64,000 bases of DNA from Leishmania martiniquensis (lineage: Eukaryota > Euglenozoa > Kinetoplastea > Trypanosomatida > Trypanosomatidae), in contig NC_090156.1 of NCBI RefSeq assembly GCF_017916325.1, positions 437,501-501,500 on the forward strand, read 5' to 3'. Both the position numbers and the translations under genes were made by a program. Below the pieces are notes generated by a model. That model made no database searches and was not told the origin of the DNA. It saw only the letters and a list, made by a program, of their open reading frames with translations. Positions 9,072 to 19,500 of this stretch are shown one piece after another (within the stretch, counting starts at the first letter, position 1; every line of letters starts with the position of its first letter).

Positions 9072-10913
9072 TCATGTCCTTTTCCGAAGCGCTTCCATCT
9101 CATCCTCGCTGCTGTCCTCCTCGGCCTCATCGTTGCCCTCGCTGCGGCTGCCGTTCTGGGGTGCGCAAGAGGCTGCTGCACTCTTCACCGGCCCCTGCGC
9201 CGGCAGCGGCTTCTTCTGCAGCGCCATCATCTCGTCATCGTCGTCGCTGCCGCTGCTACTAGTCTCTTCCTGGCCGTCGGGGGGCCGACCTGCATACGAG
9301 GCGAGCACAGTGAGCCGCATGTCTTGAGCGAGCCCGTGGGCGGAGGCGACAACGTTGTTCTCCGTTACCTTGATGGTCTCCTCCGCCAGCTCGTCTGCCG
9401 TGCCGACGTCGTACAGCAGCCAGTTCTTGCCGTGCCCGACCACCATAATCGACGTGGACGAGGTCCAGTGAGGGGAGACCGGTGGGAGCTGAGGTCGGCA
9501 CTGCGCATAGAGAGGCATGCCCGCATCCAGGCTGCGCACGCACAGACCGGTGTCCGCGTCCCACACACGCAAGGTGTGGTCCAGCGACGTCGTCACCAAG
9601 CCGATCGGCAGCATTCCTATCATCGCGCCGCCGCCACCGGCGCCGAGGGGGTTGCTGTAAAAGCTCAGCGACGTCACAACGTCGTCATGGCCGAGAAGTT
9701 GGAATGGGGCAGCACCACCACCACCACCGGCGTCGTTGTGCGGCCCCAGTCCCGCCTTGCACAGCTTCCGCGCATCATAAATGTGCACAACGCCATCACT
9801 GCCACCAGACGCAAGGCGAACGCCACAAGGAGACCATGCCACGCATGGCGCGGCTCTCAAGTGCCCACCAATGCGGCCGCCTGTGTGGAAGACAAGTTGG
9901 CCGCTACGCGTGTCCCAGGCGACCACGCGACCGCCGGCGTCGCTTGTTGTGAGCAGTGAGCCGTCGGGGTGAAATGCAATGCCGAGAGTAGCCCCGGCCG
10001 TCTCGTAGCCGTCCTGAAGGTACAGATATGTGAGCGGAGAGGTACCCGAGGTGGTGCGCGTGGCAGACGACGTGCCCTCAAGTACAGCCCGCGCATCCCA
10101 TACATGGACTGTGCCGGTGGCGTGCGTTGCGGCTAGGAGAGCGCCTGTGGGGTCCAGGGCAAGCTGCTGTAGACCCCCAGCGTCGCCGTCAGAGCTGCCG
10201 TCCACTGACTCGTCATTCGTGATGGACGCTATTGTCAGGGGCTGCATCAGCGAGCTGGCGACGTCGTCCTGGGCGTCGCCATCAACGTCACCTGACGCCA
10301 CTCGCCACACACGCACGACACGTTGAAACATGCTCGCCGTGAACGCAAACGACGCTGCCGATGCCGCGCTTACTCCGCTCTGCTGCTGCGGGTGAACCAC
10401 AATCGACCTGACACGCCCCCATCCATGCGACTGGGCGTACGTGGACTTGGTGCTCAGCGCCGTACATTGCTTTGCATCCCACAGCGTAAGGAGCCCATCT
10501 ACAGATCCGGTGAGCACACGCGCCGGCAAAGTACCGGATGATCCGCTGTTGCCGCTGATTACTGCCGGCGTGGCGGGTAGCGCGGCACAGGCGTGGAACG
10601 GTAGGCACAGGGCGCCGGCGACAGCATTGCTATCGCCGCCAGCGCCTTGAACTTTGATGTTGCGCACCGCCTTGACGAGACGCAAGCGGTGGAGTGCCTC
10701 TGCCACAGCTTTCTCGTGCTCGCGCAACAGCACCGCGCGCGGCACCGCATATAGTTTCTTCAGCTTCCCCACCCGCTCCTTCGCGCGCTGCGTCGTTTGT
10801 GGCAGCATGTGCTGCACCCGAATATGGATGAGCTCGCTCGACGCCGGCGAGTGCGAGTCCTTGAAGCGCGGAGACGGCGCCACGCGCACGTACGTGCTTT
10901 GGTGGGAGGCCAT
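9072..10913 (-). CDS. WD40-repeat protein, possibly PRP4-like
   Basis: This encodes 613 residues from the ATG at 10911-10913 (MASHQSTYV). The frame is open further upstream, but the first AG after the polypyrimidine tract lies only 8 nt before this ATG, which removes the upstream Met codons. Several WD40 blades are visible, ending in VLTGSVDGLLTLWDA, GTVHVWDAR, LLTTSDAGGRVVAWDTR, RLASGGSDGVVHIYDAR and LVTTSLDHTLRVWDADTG. The tail is acidic (SSEDEMEAL). Before the propeller, a helical stretch (about residues 42-80, with VGKLKKLYAVPRAVLLREHE and HRLRLV) loosely resembles the splicing-factor motif of U4/U6 protein PRP4. That link is speculative; the WD40 call is firm. Such propellers serve as protein-binding scaffolds. 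Confidence 0.9.
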   Translation of the reverse strand: MASHQSTYVRVAPSPRFKDSHSPASSELIHIRVQHMLPQTTQRAKERVGKLKKLYAVPRAVLLREHEKAVAEALHRLRLVKAVRNIKVQGAGGDSNAVAGALCLPFHACAALPATPAVISGNSGSSGTLPARVLTGSVDGLLTLWDAKQCTALSTKSTYAQSHGWGRVRSIVVHPQQQSGVSAASAASFAFTASMFQRVVRVWRVASGDVDGDAQDDVASSLMQPLTIASITNDESVDGSSDGDAGGLQQLALDPTGALLAATHATGTVHVWDARAVLEGTSSATRTTSGTSPLTYLYLQDGYETAGATLGIAFHPDGSLLTTSDAGGRVVAWDTRSGQLVFHTGGRIGGHLRAAPCVAWSPCGVRLASGGSDGVVHIYDARKLCKAGLGPHNDAGGGGGAAPFQLLGHDDVVTSLSFYSNPLGAGGGGAMIGMLPIGLVTTSLDHTLRVWDADTGLCVRSLDAGMPLYAQCRPQLPPVSPHWTSSTSIMVVGHGKNWLLYDVGTADELAEETIKVTENNVVASAHGLAQDMRLTVLASYAGRPPDGQEETSSSGSDDDDEMMALQKKPLPAQGPVKSAAASCAPQNGSRSEGNDEAEEDSSEDEMEALRKRT

Positions 10914-11587
10914 GAGGTTAGCTGTATGTGCGCGGAGAGCGAAGGGCAGCAGAGCAGAGGTCATGAAACGGGGGGAGGGGGAAGAAAGGTGAAGGGAGGA
11001 GGCAAAGAAGAGAGGGCTGAAAAGTCGTCGAAGAGCGCACCCATAGGCTACAGCGACCGTCTGCCATGCGGTACACGCCGGCTGATGCCATTGCCACAAG
11101 CAGGCAGGCTGCGCCCACACCGACCAGTCCTTTTTTTTTACTTGCTCTGCGTGCAGGGAAGTACCACATGCGCATGTGTGTGTGCGCGCGCCCAGGGACG
11201 TTCAACGAGCGCCGCACATAGCGGCTTCACATTTTGCCTCTTCCTCAGTTGCCCATGCGCGTAAACAAAGGCGGCCGTAAGCGCCCCGTTTCTCTCCACT
11301 CCTCCCCGTATCCCTCTCCCGTCTATGTGCAGTTCCAGCTGATTGAGCCACTGACAGACGCGCCGAAGGGCTGAAATATCGAGGGGATGCGAGATGGGGA
11401 AGGCCATGATATCAGTGGAGACCCCCCTCCCCGCCCCCGCACTGACGCCGAAGAGGGTGCCCAACGGCTCAGGAGAGCATCAGCGACAGAGCCGCACCGG
11501 GCTCCAGCAGCCATCGTAACAACGCCACAGAGAAGCAGCCATCATCATCACCACTAACACCGCCACAGCGCCTTATCCGGCGAGGGG
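10914..11587. other. Intergenic spacer
   Basis: This contains the trans-splice signals of the WD40 gene on its left side and the 3'UTR of the golgin-like gene on its right side. No gene seen. Confidence 0.7.
10922..11032 (-). promoter_or_regulatory. Polypyrimidine tract and trans-splice acceptor of the WD40 gene
   Basis: The sense strand is strongly pyrimidine-rich from 11032 down to about 10969. The first AG after it is at 10922-10923, 8 nt before the ATG. This decides the start codon at 10913. Confidence 0.6.
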
Positions 11588-13441
11588 CTATGGGGCCCGG
11601 GTGGGCTCCTGTGCGTTCACGCTGTCCTCTAGGGCGAGGGTGCCAATGATCATTAAGACGACCCAAATTTGCAGAAGACCGATGTAGCACATCAGTGCCA
11701 CACGCCATACCCAACGTGCCTGCGTGAGGATGCGGCCCAACTGAACGGCGGCACTGTCGATGGAGCAGACGACTGCGACTAGGGCGCGCCCGGCGATACC
11801 GTATTGATGTGCCAGACGCACCATGGTTGGGTTGCGGCGCCGGGCGTCACTGCTACCCTCCGGGGTAGTCGCTGCCGTTCCAGCATAGTGTGCCCAATGC
11901 GCACCCGAATCCGCACTGTGCCCGCCGATGCCGCTGCCGCCGGGACTTCGGCCCCGGTGGCCGCGCATGAACGAAGCCGACGGCGGCGCCGGGAAGGCGA
12001 TCCTGCTACCGCTGCCACCCCCATAAACAGTAGACGCCCGGAAGTCAGCTTCTATTTCAACCGCCGCATCATTCACCTGCTTCGCGAGCTCGTTGTACCG
12101 CTCTTTCAAGTCCTCCGCCTCACGCGTGGCCGCGTCAAGAGCGGCTTGTCGGTTGCTCGCCTGCAGCAAAAGCATTTGGTGGCGCTGCTTCAGCTCATTC
12201 AATTCGCTCTGCAGCTGTGCCACATCGATGGTGGCCGTTGCCGTTGCCGCTGGCAGAGGAGGGCTGCTCCCACTTCCGATCCGCTCGTCTTTCTGCGCCT
12301 GTAGACGACGCAGTGCGCCTCGCGTCTCAGCGTGCGCCGCGACTTCGCCCTCGAGCGACTCGCGAACGGCGCTCACCTCGAGCTGCAATGCGTCCACGCG
12401 CATCTGCTCCTGTCGGTGCCTCTCTTGAACCTGCTGCAGCTCCGCTATGGCGTTGGCCGCCTCCTGGCGATAGCGCTCTACCTCGGTGTTCAGCGATGCG
12501 TGCTCTACCTGCAGCAGTTCCAGCTGCTGATGCAGTTCCTGTGCATCGTGCGCCGCGTTCTGCGGCAGCGGTTCTGTCACTGCCGATTGCCCTGCTGCTG
12601 AGTCGCGTGCCCGCTTCATCTCGCGCTGCGCCTCGTCCAACAGCCGCTGTGAGGTTTCCTTGTACACTCCGAGTGCCTGCTCAGCCGCGCGTTGAGCTGC
12701 GCGACTGGCACGTGCATCCTGCTCTGCCTTCCACAAGGCGTCACGTGCCGCGTTGCACTGGGCGCGGTGCGTAGTCGCCTCTTGCTGCCAGCGGATTTTG
12801 TCAGCTTCTAGTACCTTGCACCGCGCCTCAAGCCGCTCCGACACCGCCTCCACAGTGCTGTTGTTGATGGCTGACTCGCCAATACCGGGCACAGCAGATG
12901 GGACGATGGCCGCATTGCCTTCGCGGGAAGCCAGAGAATCGCGAGCAGACGGGCCCGCCACGGTGGAGAAGGTGAGGTGCCGCTTCCATTCAGCGGCAGC
13001 TCCTCCTCCGCCTTCCTCCGTAGCCACGCCTTGCGGGGACGGCCGAAATGAGGGCAGCTTCGTGGGCAGCGACAGTGACACGTGACCTTCCGCGCAGAAT
13101 TCGTGAGGTGCCGGATGTGCGGAGGAGGTGGAGGCGGAAGGCGGCGTCGCCGGGGCTGGAAAGGTACTACTGCTACTGTCGACCGCAGTGCCGTGGCCGC
13201 GCGCGGGTCCCCTTAGGCGAGCTTCATCAAAGGCACCTCCGTCGTTGCTGCCGCTTGCAGGGTGCAGCGCTTGCTGGGGGAAGGGTTGCCGAGACACGGC
13301 ACAGCTCAAACCACCGCTGTTGCGCAGCCGCTGTTGCTGCTGTTCCGCCGCCCGCGCGAGATCTTTTTCATCCGCGGCGTTGGCCATCTCCTCCGTCTTC
13401 TTGTCGATGGCCTCCAGGAAGGCACCGACACGGGTGAACAT
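11588..13441 (-). CDS. Golgin-84-like tail-anchored coiled-coil protein
   Basis: This encodes 617 residues from the ATG at 13439-13441. The layout is a short N-terminal amphipathic segment (FTRVGAFLEAIDKKTEEM), a low-complexity region (about 40-200), a long coiled coil (about 205-465), a Ser/Gly-rich stretch, and one C-terminal membrane segment (about 574-600; VALMCYIGLLQIWVVLMII) with about 20 residues after it. This matches golgin-84 (GOLGA5), a Golgi-rim tether: same N-terminal helix, central coiled coil, and a C-terminus reading LGxxL...A..V...YxxLLxxWV. The membrane segment and coiled coil are seen directly; the family assignment comes from motif order and the anchor sequence. The expected site is the Golgi membrane with the coil in the cytosol. 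Confidence 0.8.
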   Translation of the reverse strand: MFTRVGAFLEAIDKKTEEMANAADEKDLARAAEQQQQRLRNSGGLSCAVSRQPFPQQALHPASGSNDGGAFDEARLRGPARGHGTAVDSSSSTFPAPATPPSASTSSAHPAPHEFCAEGHVSLSLPTKLPSFRPSPQGVATEEGGGGAAAEWKRHLTFSTVAGPSARDSLASREGNAAIVPSAVPGIGESAINNSTVEAVSERLEARCKVLEADKIRWQQEATTHRAQCNAARDALWKAEQDARASRAAQRAAEQALGVYKETSQRLLDEAQREMKRARDSAAGQSAVTEPLPQNAAHDAQELHQQLELLQVEHASLNTEVERYRQEAANAIAELQQVQERHRQEQMRVDALQLEVSAVRESLEGEVAAHAETRGALRRLQAQKDERIGSGSSPPLPAATATATIDVAQLQSELNELKQRHQMLLLQASNRQAALDAATREAEDLKERYNELAKQVNDAAVEIEADFRASTVYGGGSGSRIAFPAPPSASFMRGHRGRSPGGSGIGGHSADSGAHWAHYAGTAATTPEGSSDARRRNPTMVRLAHQYGIAGRALVAVVCSIDSAAVQLGRILTQARWVWRVALMCYIGLLQIWVVLMIIGTLALEDSVNAQEPTRAP

Positions 13442-13453
13442 CAGGGGTATCGG

Positions 13454-13500
13454 CTAGCGGGAGCGTGCGCGGCAGAGGAGGGGGAGGGGGAGAGAAAACC
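13454..13500 (-). promoter_or_regulatory. Polypyrimidine tract and trans-splice acceptor of the golgin-like gene
   Basis: A CT-rich sense strand at about 13474-13500 is followed by the first AG at 13454-13455, which leaves a 12-nt leader before the ATG at 13441. Confidence 0.55.
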
Positions 13501-14212
13501 GATGAGAAGACACGAGCGCACGTGCGCGTGCATAACCGGAAGCGCACTCATACACAGTGCCAGCGATTGGCGATGACTCGCTCGCCTCGCCTCCTTTCGT
13601 GAAGGCCGGCGTCGGTCACACACACCCACACACGCGGAAAGGGGTGAGGTGGGTGAAGGAGGGGGGTGGGGGACAGAGAGGGAGGGAGGGGAGGGGAAGA
13701 GGGGGGTTCCTTCGATGCGTGGAACTTCCGCGACACACAAATGACGTGCCAACCGACAGTCTCCCTCACAAGGGCGAGGTAAGGTGGAGGAGGTGGCGAG
13801 GGTAAGTGTGGGGGCGCACTCATGTGCGTCGAAGCTGGCCGCCGTGCATGGGCTTCACGTGTGCTGATGCGTTTTTTAACCCTTTTGCCCTCCTTGTCGA
13901 TGCCTTTCTCCGTCCTCGCTGGCCTGACGGTGAATGAAGCCCTTTTTTTCTTATCCGTTCAGCTTGACTGGTCCCTCAGAGCAGATTTGCTCGAACCTGT
14001 CCACGTGCCCTCCCCAACGAGCGTGATGCATGACCCTGCGAAGCAAACACACGCACCGGCGAGCATAGACTGCTTTTCACCTTACTCTCTCCACACCCTT
14101 TCCACCTCTCTCCAGCCCTCTCTTCTTCTATATCCATTGAGACGCAGCAATCGGGGCTCAGCTCACATATGTTGTTGCGTAATGCTCTGTGTGCATGCGA
14201 GAGTGCCGACCG

Positions 14213-14246
14213 TACACACACACACACACACGTGTGTGTGTGTGTA
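14213..14246. repeat. (CA)n-(TG)n microsatellite forming a palindrome
   Basis: A run of CA dinucleotides flips directly into GT dinucleotides around 14231/14232. That gives a self-complementary alternating purine-pyrimidine tract of roughly 28 bp. Confidence 0.8.
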
Positions 14247-14686
14247 GGCGCACTGAGGTCCTGTTGGGCTTTTCTTTGTGCCGCTCATCTGACATGTGTG
14301 GACAGTTCGCTCTGGAGAAATACCACACATACACACAGACAGACGGGCAACTACAACGGGGCATGTCCGTGTGAGTGGCGCCGCACAGACAAGGGGGGCT
14401 GAAGTTAATGTGAAAGCAGCGAATGCGGCTGGGCAGAAGGAGGGAGGAAAGCGCGGCTCTTCTCCATCGAAAAATGGGGAGGGGAGTAGAGAGGGGAAGG
14501 CGCATGGCAGCGCGGCTTCGCCCTCCGTTACATCAACGGCCCACCTACACACGACCGCCCGCAATCCCTTTTTGACCGCACACCGCCATGCGCCGATCGT
14601 ACCACTAGTGCGCCTACAAATCCGGTGTACTTCGCGAGAACCCCATTCGAGAGAAAGACAGGGTGCAAGGGCGCACCGACTCCGCT

Positions 14687-15637
14687 TCACAGTGGGGAGT
14701 AGCCCAGTTCCGCGTACCGCGCACGCAGTGCTATCGCATTCGCGTCGTCTTCCGCCTGCTGCGGATGCTGTCCCTCTGCCTCCTCGTCACCTCCAGCTAG
14801 CAAGCCAACGCGAAGTCCAGCATCTGCGTCCTTGTCTTCGCCCGTGTCAATGCTCCGGTCGCCGTTGGAGGGCCTGCTGCCATATCGTCTAGCAAGGATC
14901 GCCGCTGATGTTTCCGCGTGCTCCTCTGCAAGCATTGCCACCTCGTGCGATGCTGGCCGCTGAGAGGAGGCGCCATCCTGCAACGTTTCAGCTTCGGCGA
15001 TAATGTCCGAGCGGTGATTGGCTACAATGTCCGCAACAAGCTGCCGGACCGCAGCGAGGCGCTTGGCAGCGTCCACAGGCAAATCCAAGTCGTTTTGCTC
15101 CTGAGGCTGTGGTGCAGACGCGGCAGCTGGTTCTGGCGGTGCGGCGGCCATTGCCGCGGCTCTTGCAGGCGACTCTGCAGCGTCCGCGTTTAGTAGTTCG
15201 TGCAGGGTGTGCGCGTGAGCCAGCAGGCCATCGTAAGCCTGCTGGATCGACTCCACGCAGCGGCCCAGTTCGTCCAGATGTATACGCGCCTCGCAGTAGC
15301 GACGGCGGGAGCCATTGCGCTTGTGGCGGAGCGACGACGCCGTGACAGCTTCTTGCTGCTGCACCTCTGCATCTCTTTGCCATGCCGTCGGTGCCGCAGC
15401 CTCCCTGTCACTTTCAAGACCGCCGCTGGAGCTCAAGCGCACCTCGACCCCACCAAAGTAGCCAATTCTCTCGCTCACAGCGATGCGCACTGCCTCCTTA
15501 ACAATCTCCTGCTCCACTATCGGATCCCCCAAGTCTGCCAAGATGCTCAGGTCGAGCGGAATGTCCAGCGAGCCCTTTACCTCGACATGCACCCATGTCG
15601 AGGCAGTGACACTGTCACGTTGGCCGCCGACGTTCAT
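14687..15637 (-). CDS. Conserved-looking protein of unknown function
   Basis: This encodes 316 residues from the ATG at 15635-15637. I do not recognise it. The N-terminal 55 residues (for example HVEVKGSLDIPLDLSILADL, then IVKEAVRIAVSERIGYFG) look like a folded alpha/beta segment. A basic patch (about 100-115) is followed by a helical stretch (about 117-150; HLDELGRCVESIQQAYDGLL). The rest is Ala/Glu/Pro-rich and probably disordered, ending in ARYAELGYSPL. There is no signal peptide or membrane segment. It is complete, with a credible trans-splice acceptor 17 nt upstream, and coding character is clear from sustained G/C in third codon positions. Confidence 0.75.
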   Translation of the reverse strand: MNVGGQRDSVTASTWVHVEVKGSLDIPLDLSILADLGDPIVEQEIVKEAVRIAVSERIGYFGGVEVRLSSSGGLESDREAAAPTAWQRDAEVQQQEAVTASSLRHKRNGSRRRYCEARIHLDELGRCVESIQQAYDGLLAHAHTLHELLNADAAESPARAAAMAAAPPEPAAASAPQPQEQNDLDLPVDAAKRLAAVRQLVADIVANHRSDIIAEAETLQDGASSQRPASHEVAMLAEEHAETSAAILARRYGSRPSNGDRSIDTGEDKDADAGLRVGLLAGGDEEAEGQHPQQAEDDANAIALRARYAELGYSPL

Positions 15638-16596
15638 CTTCTGTCAGAGGTGCGCTACCGAAGGAGGGGGGCGGGGGAGAGGAGAAGCAGCACACACGGC
15701 AAGCAACTCCGGGCTCGCGCGCGTGTATGTACCGGATGCGGGTGTGTGAATGCGTGCGTCTGGGGGCAGGTTTCGTGTGGGTGACGGTCTTCCGTGAAGA
15801 GGGGGAGGGGAGGGGATCAAGAGCTGCACAGCTCAAGGAAGCAGGCCGGCCGCCGTTGTGGTGGGGAGGGGGTGGGGGCAGGGGAAGGGGGATCGCTTAT
15901 GCGGATGGTGGCGGTAAATGGCACTGGGTGCGCACGTGCGATGATCAAGCGATGCAGGGCAAGGCAAAACGTAAACGAAGGAAGAGGGGGGGCGCGCGTC
16001 AAGGATATGCCATGTGCTTGTGGGGGCGGGGCGGGGTCGGGTAGGGGAGACACGCGCACGCGCAGGCAATCGCCACGCGGAAAAAGGCTGGGGTCGGGAC
16101 CCCCAACGGGGATACCTCCCGCCAGCCCAGCCATGCGGCTCCTACAGCATCCTGGAAAGCGCGCCCACACGTGACGCGAACGAAAGGCGCGGCCCCATTC
16201 ATCACCCATGTCGTGCACGGCCTCTGCAATGCCAACAAACGGGCGCGCATGAGGCGGCGACGCAGAAGAAGGTGGCGGAGGCCGCGTGCGCGTCACTGCA
16301 GTTCATATGTCCGGCCTCTTTGTGCAGTTCTCTCTCTTTTGTTTTTTCGGCGCAAATACACATCTCTATGGAAGGGGAGGAACCCGCGGGGTCCTGTCTA
16401 TGCGTACGTTGAAGCACGTCGGCAGGGTGCACGCGGACAGTATCGCGCCCGCTTTCATCTGCAACCGGAGAAAGGCTGCGGCGGGAGGTGTGTGTGTGTG
16501 TATGAGTCCATTTCGATGGAGCGTGCGTGATTCTCATGTCTGGGTGCATCGTTAGAGTTCGGGCTCCTCGCCGCACCCCCCGCACGCGTGGGAGCG
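15638..16596. other. Intergenic spacer
   Basis: This holds the presumed 3'UTR of the large coiled-coil gene and the splice signals of the 316-residue protein. It has purine-rich plus-strand blocks at about 15661-15685 and 15799-15825. No gene seen. Confidence 0.7.
15655..15685 (-). promoter_or_regulatory. Candidate trans-splice acceptor of the 316-residue protein
   Basis: A pyrimidine-rich sense strand at 15661-15685 is followed by AG at 15655-15656, 17 nt before the ATG. A second and third AG lie closer to the start. Confidence 0.5.
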
Positions 16597-19500
16597 TCAC
16601 AGCGCGTCCATCACGCGCGTGCCGTTGATGCAGAAGAGCTGCCCGTACTCCTTCTCATGCTGCGTGACATCGTGGCGTAGCTGCTCTGTCAGTCGCCGCA
16701 ACTCGACTCGAAGCTGCTCGAGCTGCTTGCTCTCGGCCTCGCCTTGTAACTTGCTCGGCGGCGAAACGGCCGCCGATGTAGTAGCGCTATTCTCATCACC
16801 GCCAAACACCTGAGAGGGCGATGGCGAGGGGGCGGAGACGGTGACGTGTATGGCGCCGTCGTTATCGTACCCCCTATCCGCGGCGCAGAAGCTCCTCCGC
16901 GGAGCGTCGGCGCTGTTCACAGGAAGAGCATTCAATGTTGGCACGCCGTCTAAGGCGCGCAGTTGGCGCTGCACATACTCGCGGCGCGTCAGGGCCTTTA
17001 GAAGCGGCAGCTGCGCTTCCAGCCGTCGCTGCTCTCGCGTCAGCACGTCTTGCAGCTCGGCCGCTGGTGCCTCTTCCGCGAGCGAGTCCACGTAGCTGAG
17101 GAAGGTGCGCTGATCGTCAGAGGGCACCTCCAGCACGTCCCACAGCTGCCGAAGACGCTGCTTCGCTTGTAGCAACACAGCTTCACAGGACTGGTGACTG
17201 TGACTATGAGGACGACTGCCATGGGGAGACAGCGCCGGCAGCTCAATGGGAGCAGCTGGGGAAGTGAGCAAAGGACTTTCCAGCGAGACTGCCGGGTACG
17301 GCGCAGCGGGCGTTGAGACGCTCGAGAAAACTGCGCTGCCGCTGCGGCGTCTCCTGGCGACCGGCGTGTGTGACTCCGGGGCTGTCACAAGGACGGGGGT
17401 GTTGACCACGGGAGGAGGATGCGCGGACGCACTCAGCTGCTGCTGCGATTGCGCTTGGGTCGGATGACGACGGGCGCACCGACGCTGCAGCATCTCAGCT
17501 GCAAAGCGCTGTTCCTCCTCCTCAAGGCAGCGGCGCGCAAGCTCCTCGCGCTCCATCTGCACATCGTGCCGCATCTGCTCCAGTAGCCCGCGGTACTCGT
17601 CGTCCAGTGCGCGATAGACCGCTGCTTGGCGCTGCTCTGACGCCACACGGAGCTCGGCTGCTGCCGCTACCGCCGCCTTGGCGCGTTCGTCTGCGGCGCG
17701 TCGGTCGCGGCGCTCGTCCTCTAGGAGCTTCTGCCAGCTCTCCTGCTGGGCCTCCCATGAGGACTGCAGTGCCGCTTCGGCAGCCTCATGCTCTTTGCGT
17801 AGTTGGCAAGCCTGCGCTATGAGGTCTGCTTCATGGCGAGCCCGTAGTCGAGCTAGCTCCTCCTGCTGGCGCTGCTGCTGCTCCGCCAGGGCTTTCTCGT
17901 GGGCGAGGAGCAGCTCGGCGAGTCGCTTCTCGTGCTCCTCCATGAAGTGGGCTAGCTTCTTGTCTGCCGCCGCGTGAATGCGGTCTGCCTCGCTTTGCAG
18001 GCGCGTGTACAGGGAGGCTTGTAGCTCAGCGTATCTCTGATTCCGGTCTTCAATAGCGCCGCGCAGGCCCGCTATGCTCTCCTCGTACTCTGCACGAAGC
18101 CTCGCCTCCTGCTCGCCTCGAACATGTTGCGCTTGCCGGTACGATTCCGCTTCCACGTTGCATAGCTGACTCGCCAGCGCGTCGCAGCGCTGCTGCAGTT
18201 CTGAAATTTGCTGCTCGTACAGGAGACGCACATCCCGCATTCGCGCTGACGCCGCTTTCTCGCACGCCTCGCGCGCTGCCACATTGTGGGAGCGCTCCAT
18301 AGCCAACTGCTCCTCGAGCGCCTCTCTCACCTCTTGCACATGTGCCTCATGTTCCCGCTGGCGCGCGTCGAGGTCCTTCTTCAGCTGCGCGGCGCATGAT
18401 GCCCTCACCTGCGTGATAGCCTCTTCATGTCGGAGGCGCTGCTCCGCTAGGAGCGCAGACGTTTTCGCTTCCTGTTGCTCCAGTACGGGAAGGTAGCTCG
18501 CGCGCACCTCTTCCTCCACCTGCGCACGGGTGGCCTCCGCGATGGACAACCGTTCCGCAATTCGTGCAGCGGCAGCTTCGATGCTGGCGCCTTGTTGCGC
18601 TGCGTGCCGCTCCCGCGCCGTGTGCCACTGGGCTTGCTCGACCGCCAGCACTTCCTGCAACTTGGCAGCGGCAGCTTCGCTGTAGGCGTCGAGGGAGGCA
18701 GTCCGTGCGGCGGCCCAGGCTGCCTCGCGTGCACGCATGGCTTCTGCTTCCTGAGTGAGATGGAGCCGCTGAGCGTCTTGCAAAGAAGCGATCTGGGCTG
18801 CGTGATGCTTGTCAAGCAGGTGCACCTCCTGGCGGTGAAGCTGCTGCACACACGCCAGCTCCTGCATCCGGAACTCCTGCCATGTGGTGAAGCGCTGCAG
18901 CAGCTCCGCTTCCAGCACCTCTGCCCAGCCCTTCTCAGCGGCGGCCAGCTGCTCTGCCAGCCGCACCTCCATCTCCCCTCGCACGGCCCTCCTTATGTCG
19001 CGCTCCATCACAGCCTGCTGCTGCGCGAGCTGAGCCCGCTCACTGCGCAGGATGGCCTCTTGCTCCTCCAACGCCGCGAGCTGCTGTGCGTGCTGCGCAG
19101 CAACCTGTGCCGTCAGTTGCTGCAGTGCCGCCTCAGTGTCTTCGGTGCGGCGACGCTGCCAGCACGCTTCGGCGACGTTGAGCTGCTTCTCGCGCACTGC
19201 AAGTGCATCCTCGCCGGCACGCACGCGCCTCTCGACTTCCACTTCCCAATCACGTTGTGCCGCAGCGTGCTGATGCCTGAGCTGCTCTAGTGCACGCTGA
19301 GAGGCCTCTTTCTCTCTGCGGATGACATCTTGCAGCTCTTCTTGGTGGGCCCTACGCTGGGATAGACATTTCTGCTCCAGTGCTTGCTCACGTCGCTGCA
19401 CCTCCTCGAGGAGCGCCGCCCGCAGCGTGCGGTGCTGCTGCTCCATTGCGTCACAGGCGGCTTGCTGCTGCTGGCGGCACTCCTCCAACCGAGCTGACCA

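Larger units (their letters stand above)
13442..14686. other. Intergenic spacer
   Basis: This holds the trans-splice tract of the golgin-like gene near 13450-13500, a second purine-rich plus-strand block at about 13650-13710, and a (CA)n/(TG)n palindromic run at 14213-14246. No gene seen. Confidence 0.7.

Noticed and set aside
13985..14000. GGTTCGA-like sequence on the minus strand, tRNA B-box candidate
   Set aside because: The bases after GGTTCGA do not fit a B box, and no A box or cloverleaf is visible. No tRNA or rRNA gene was found in the window.
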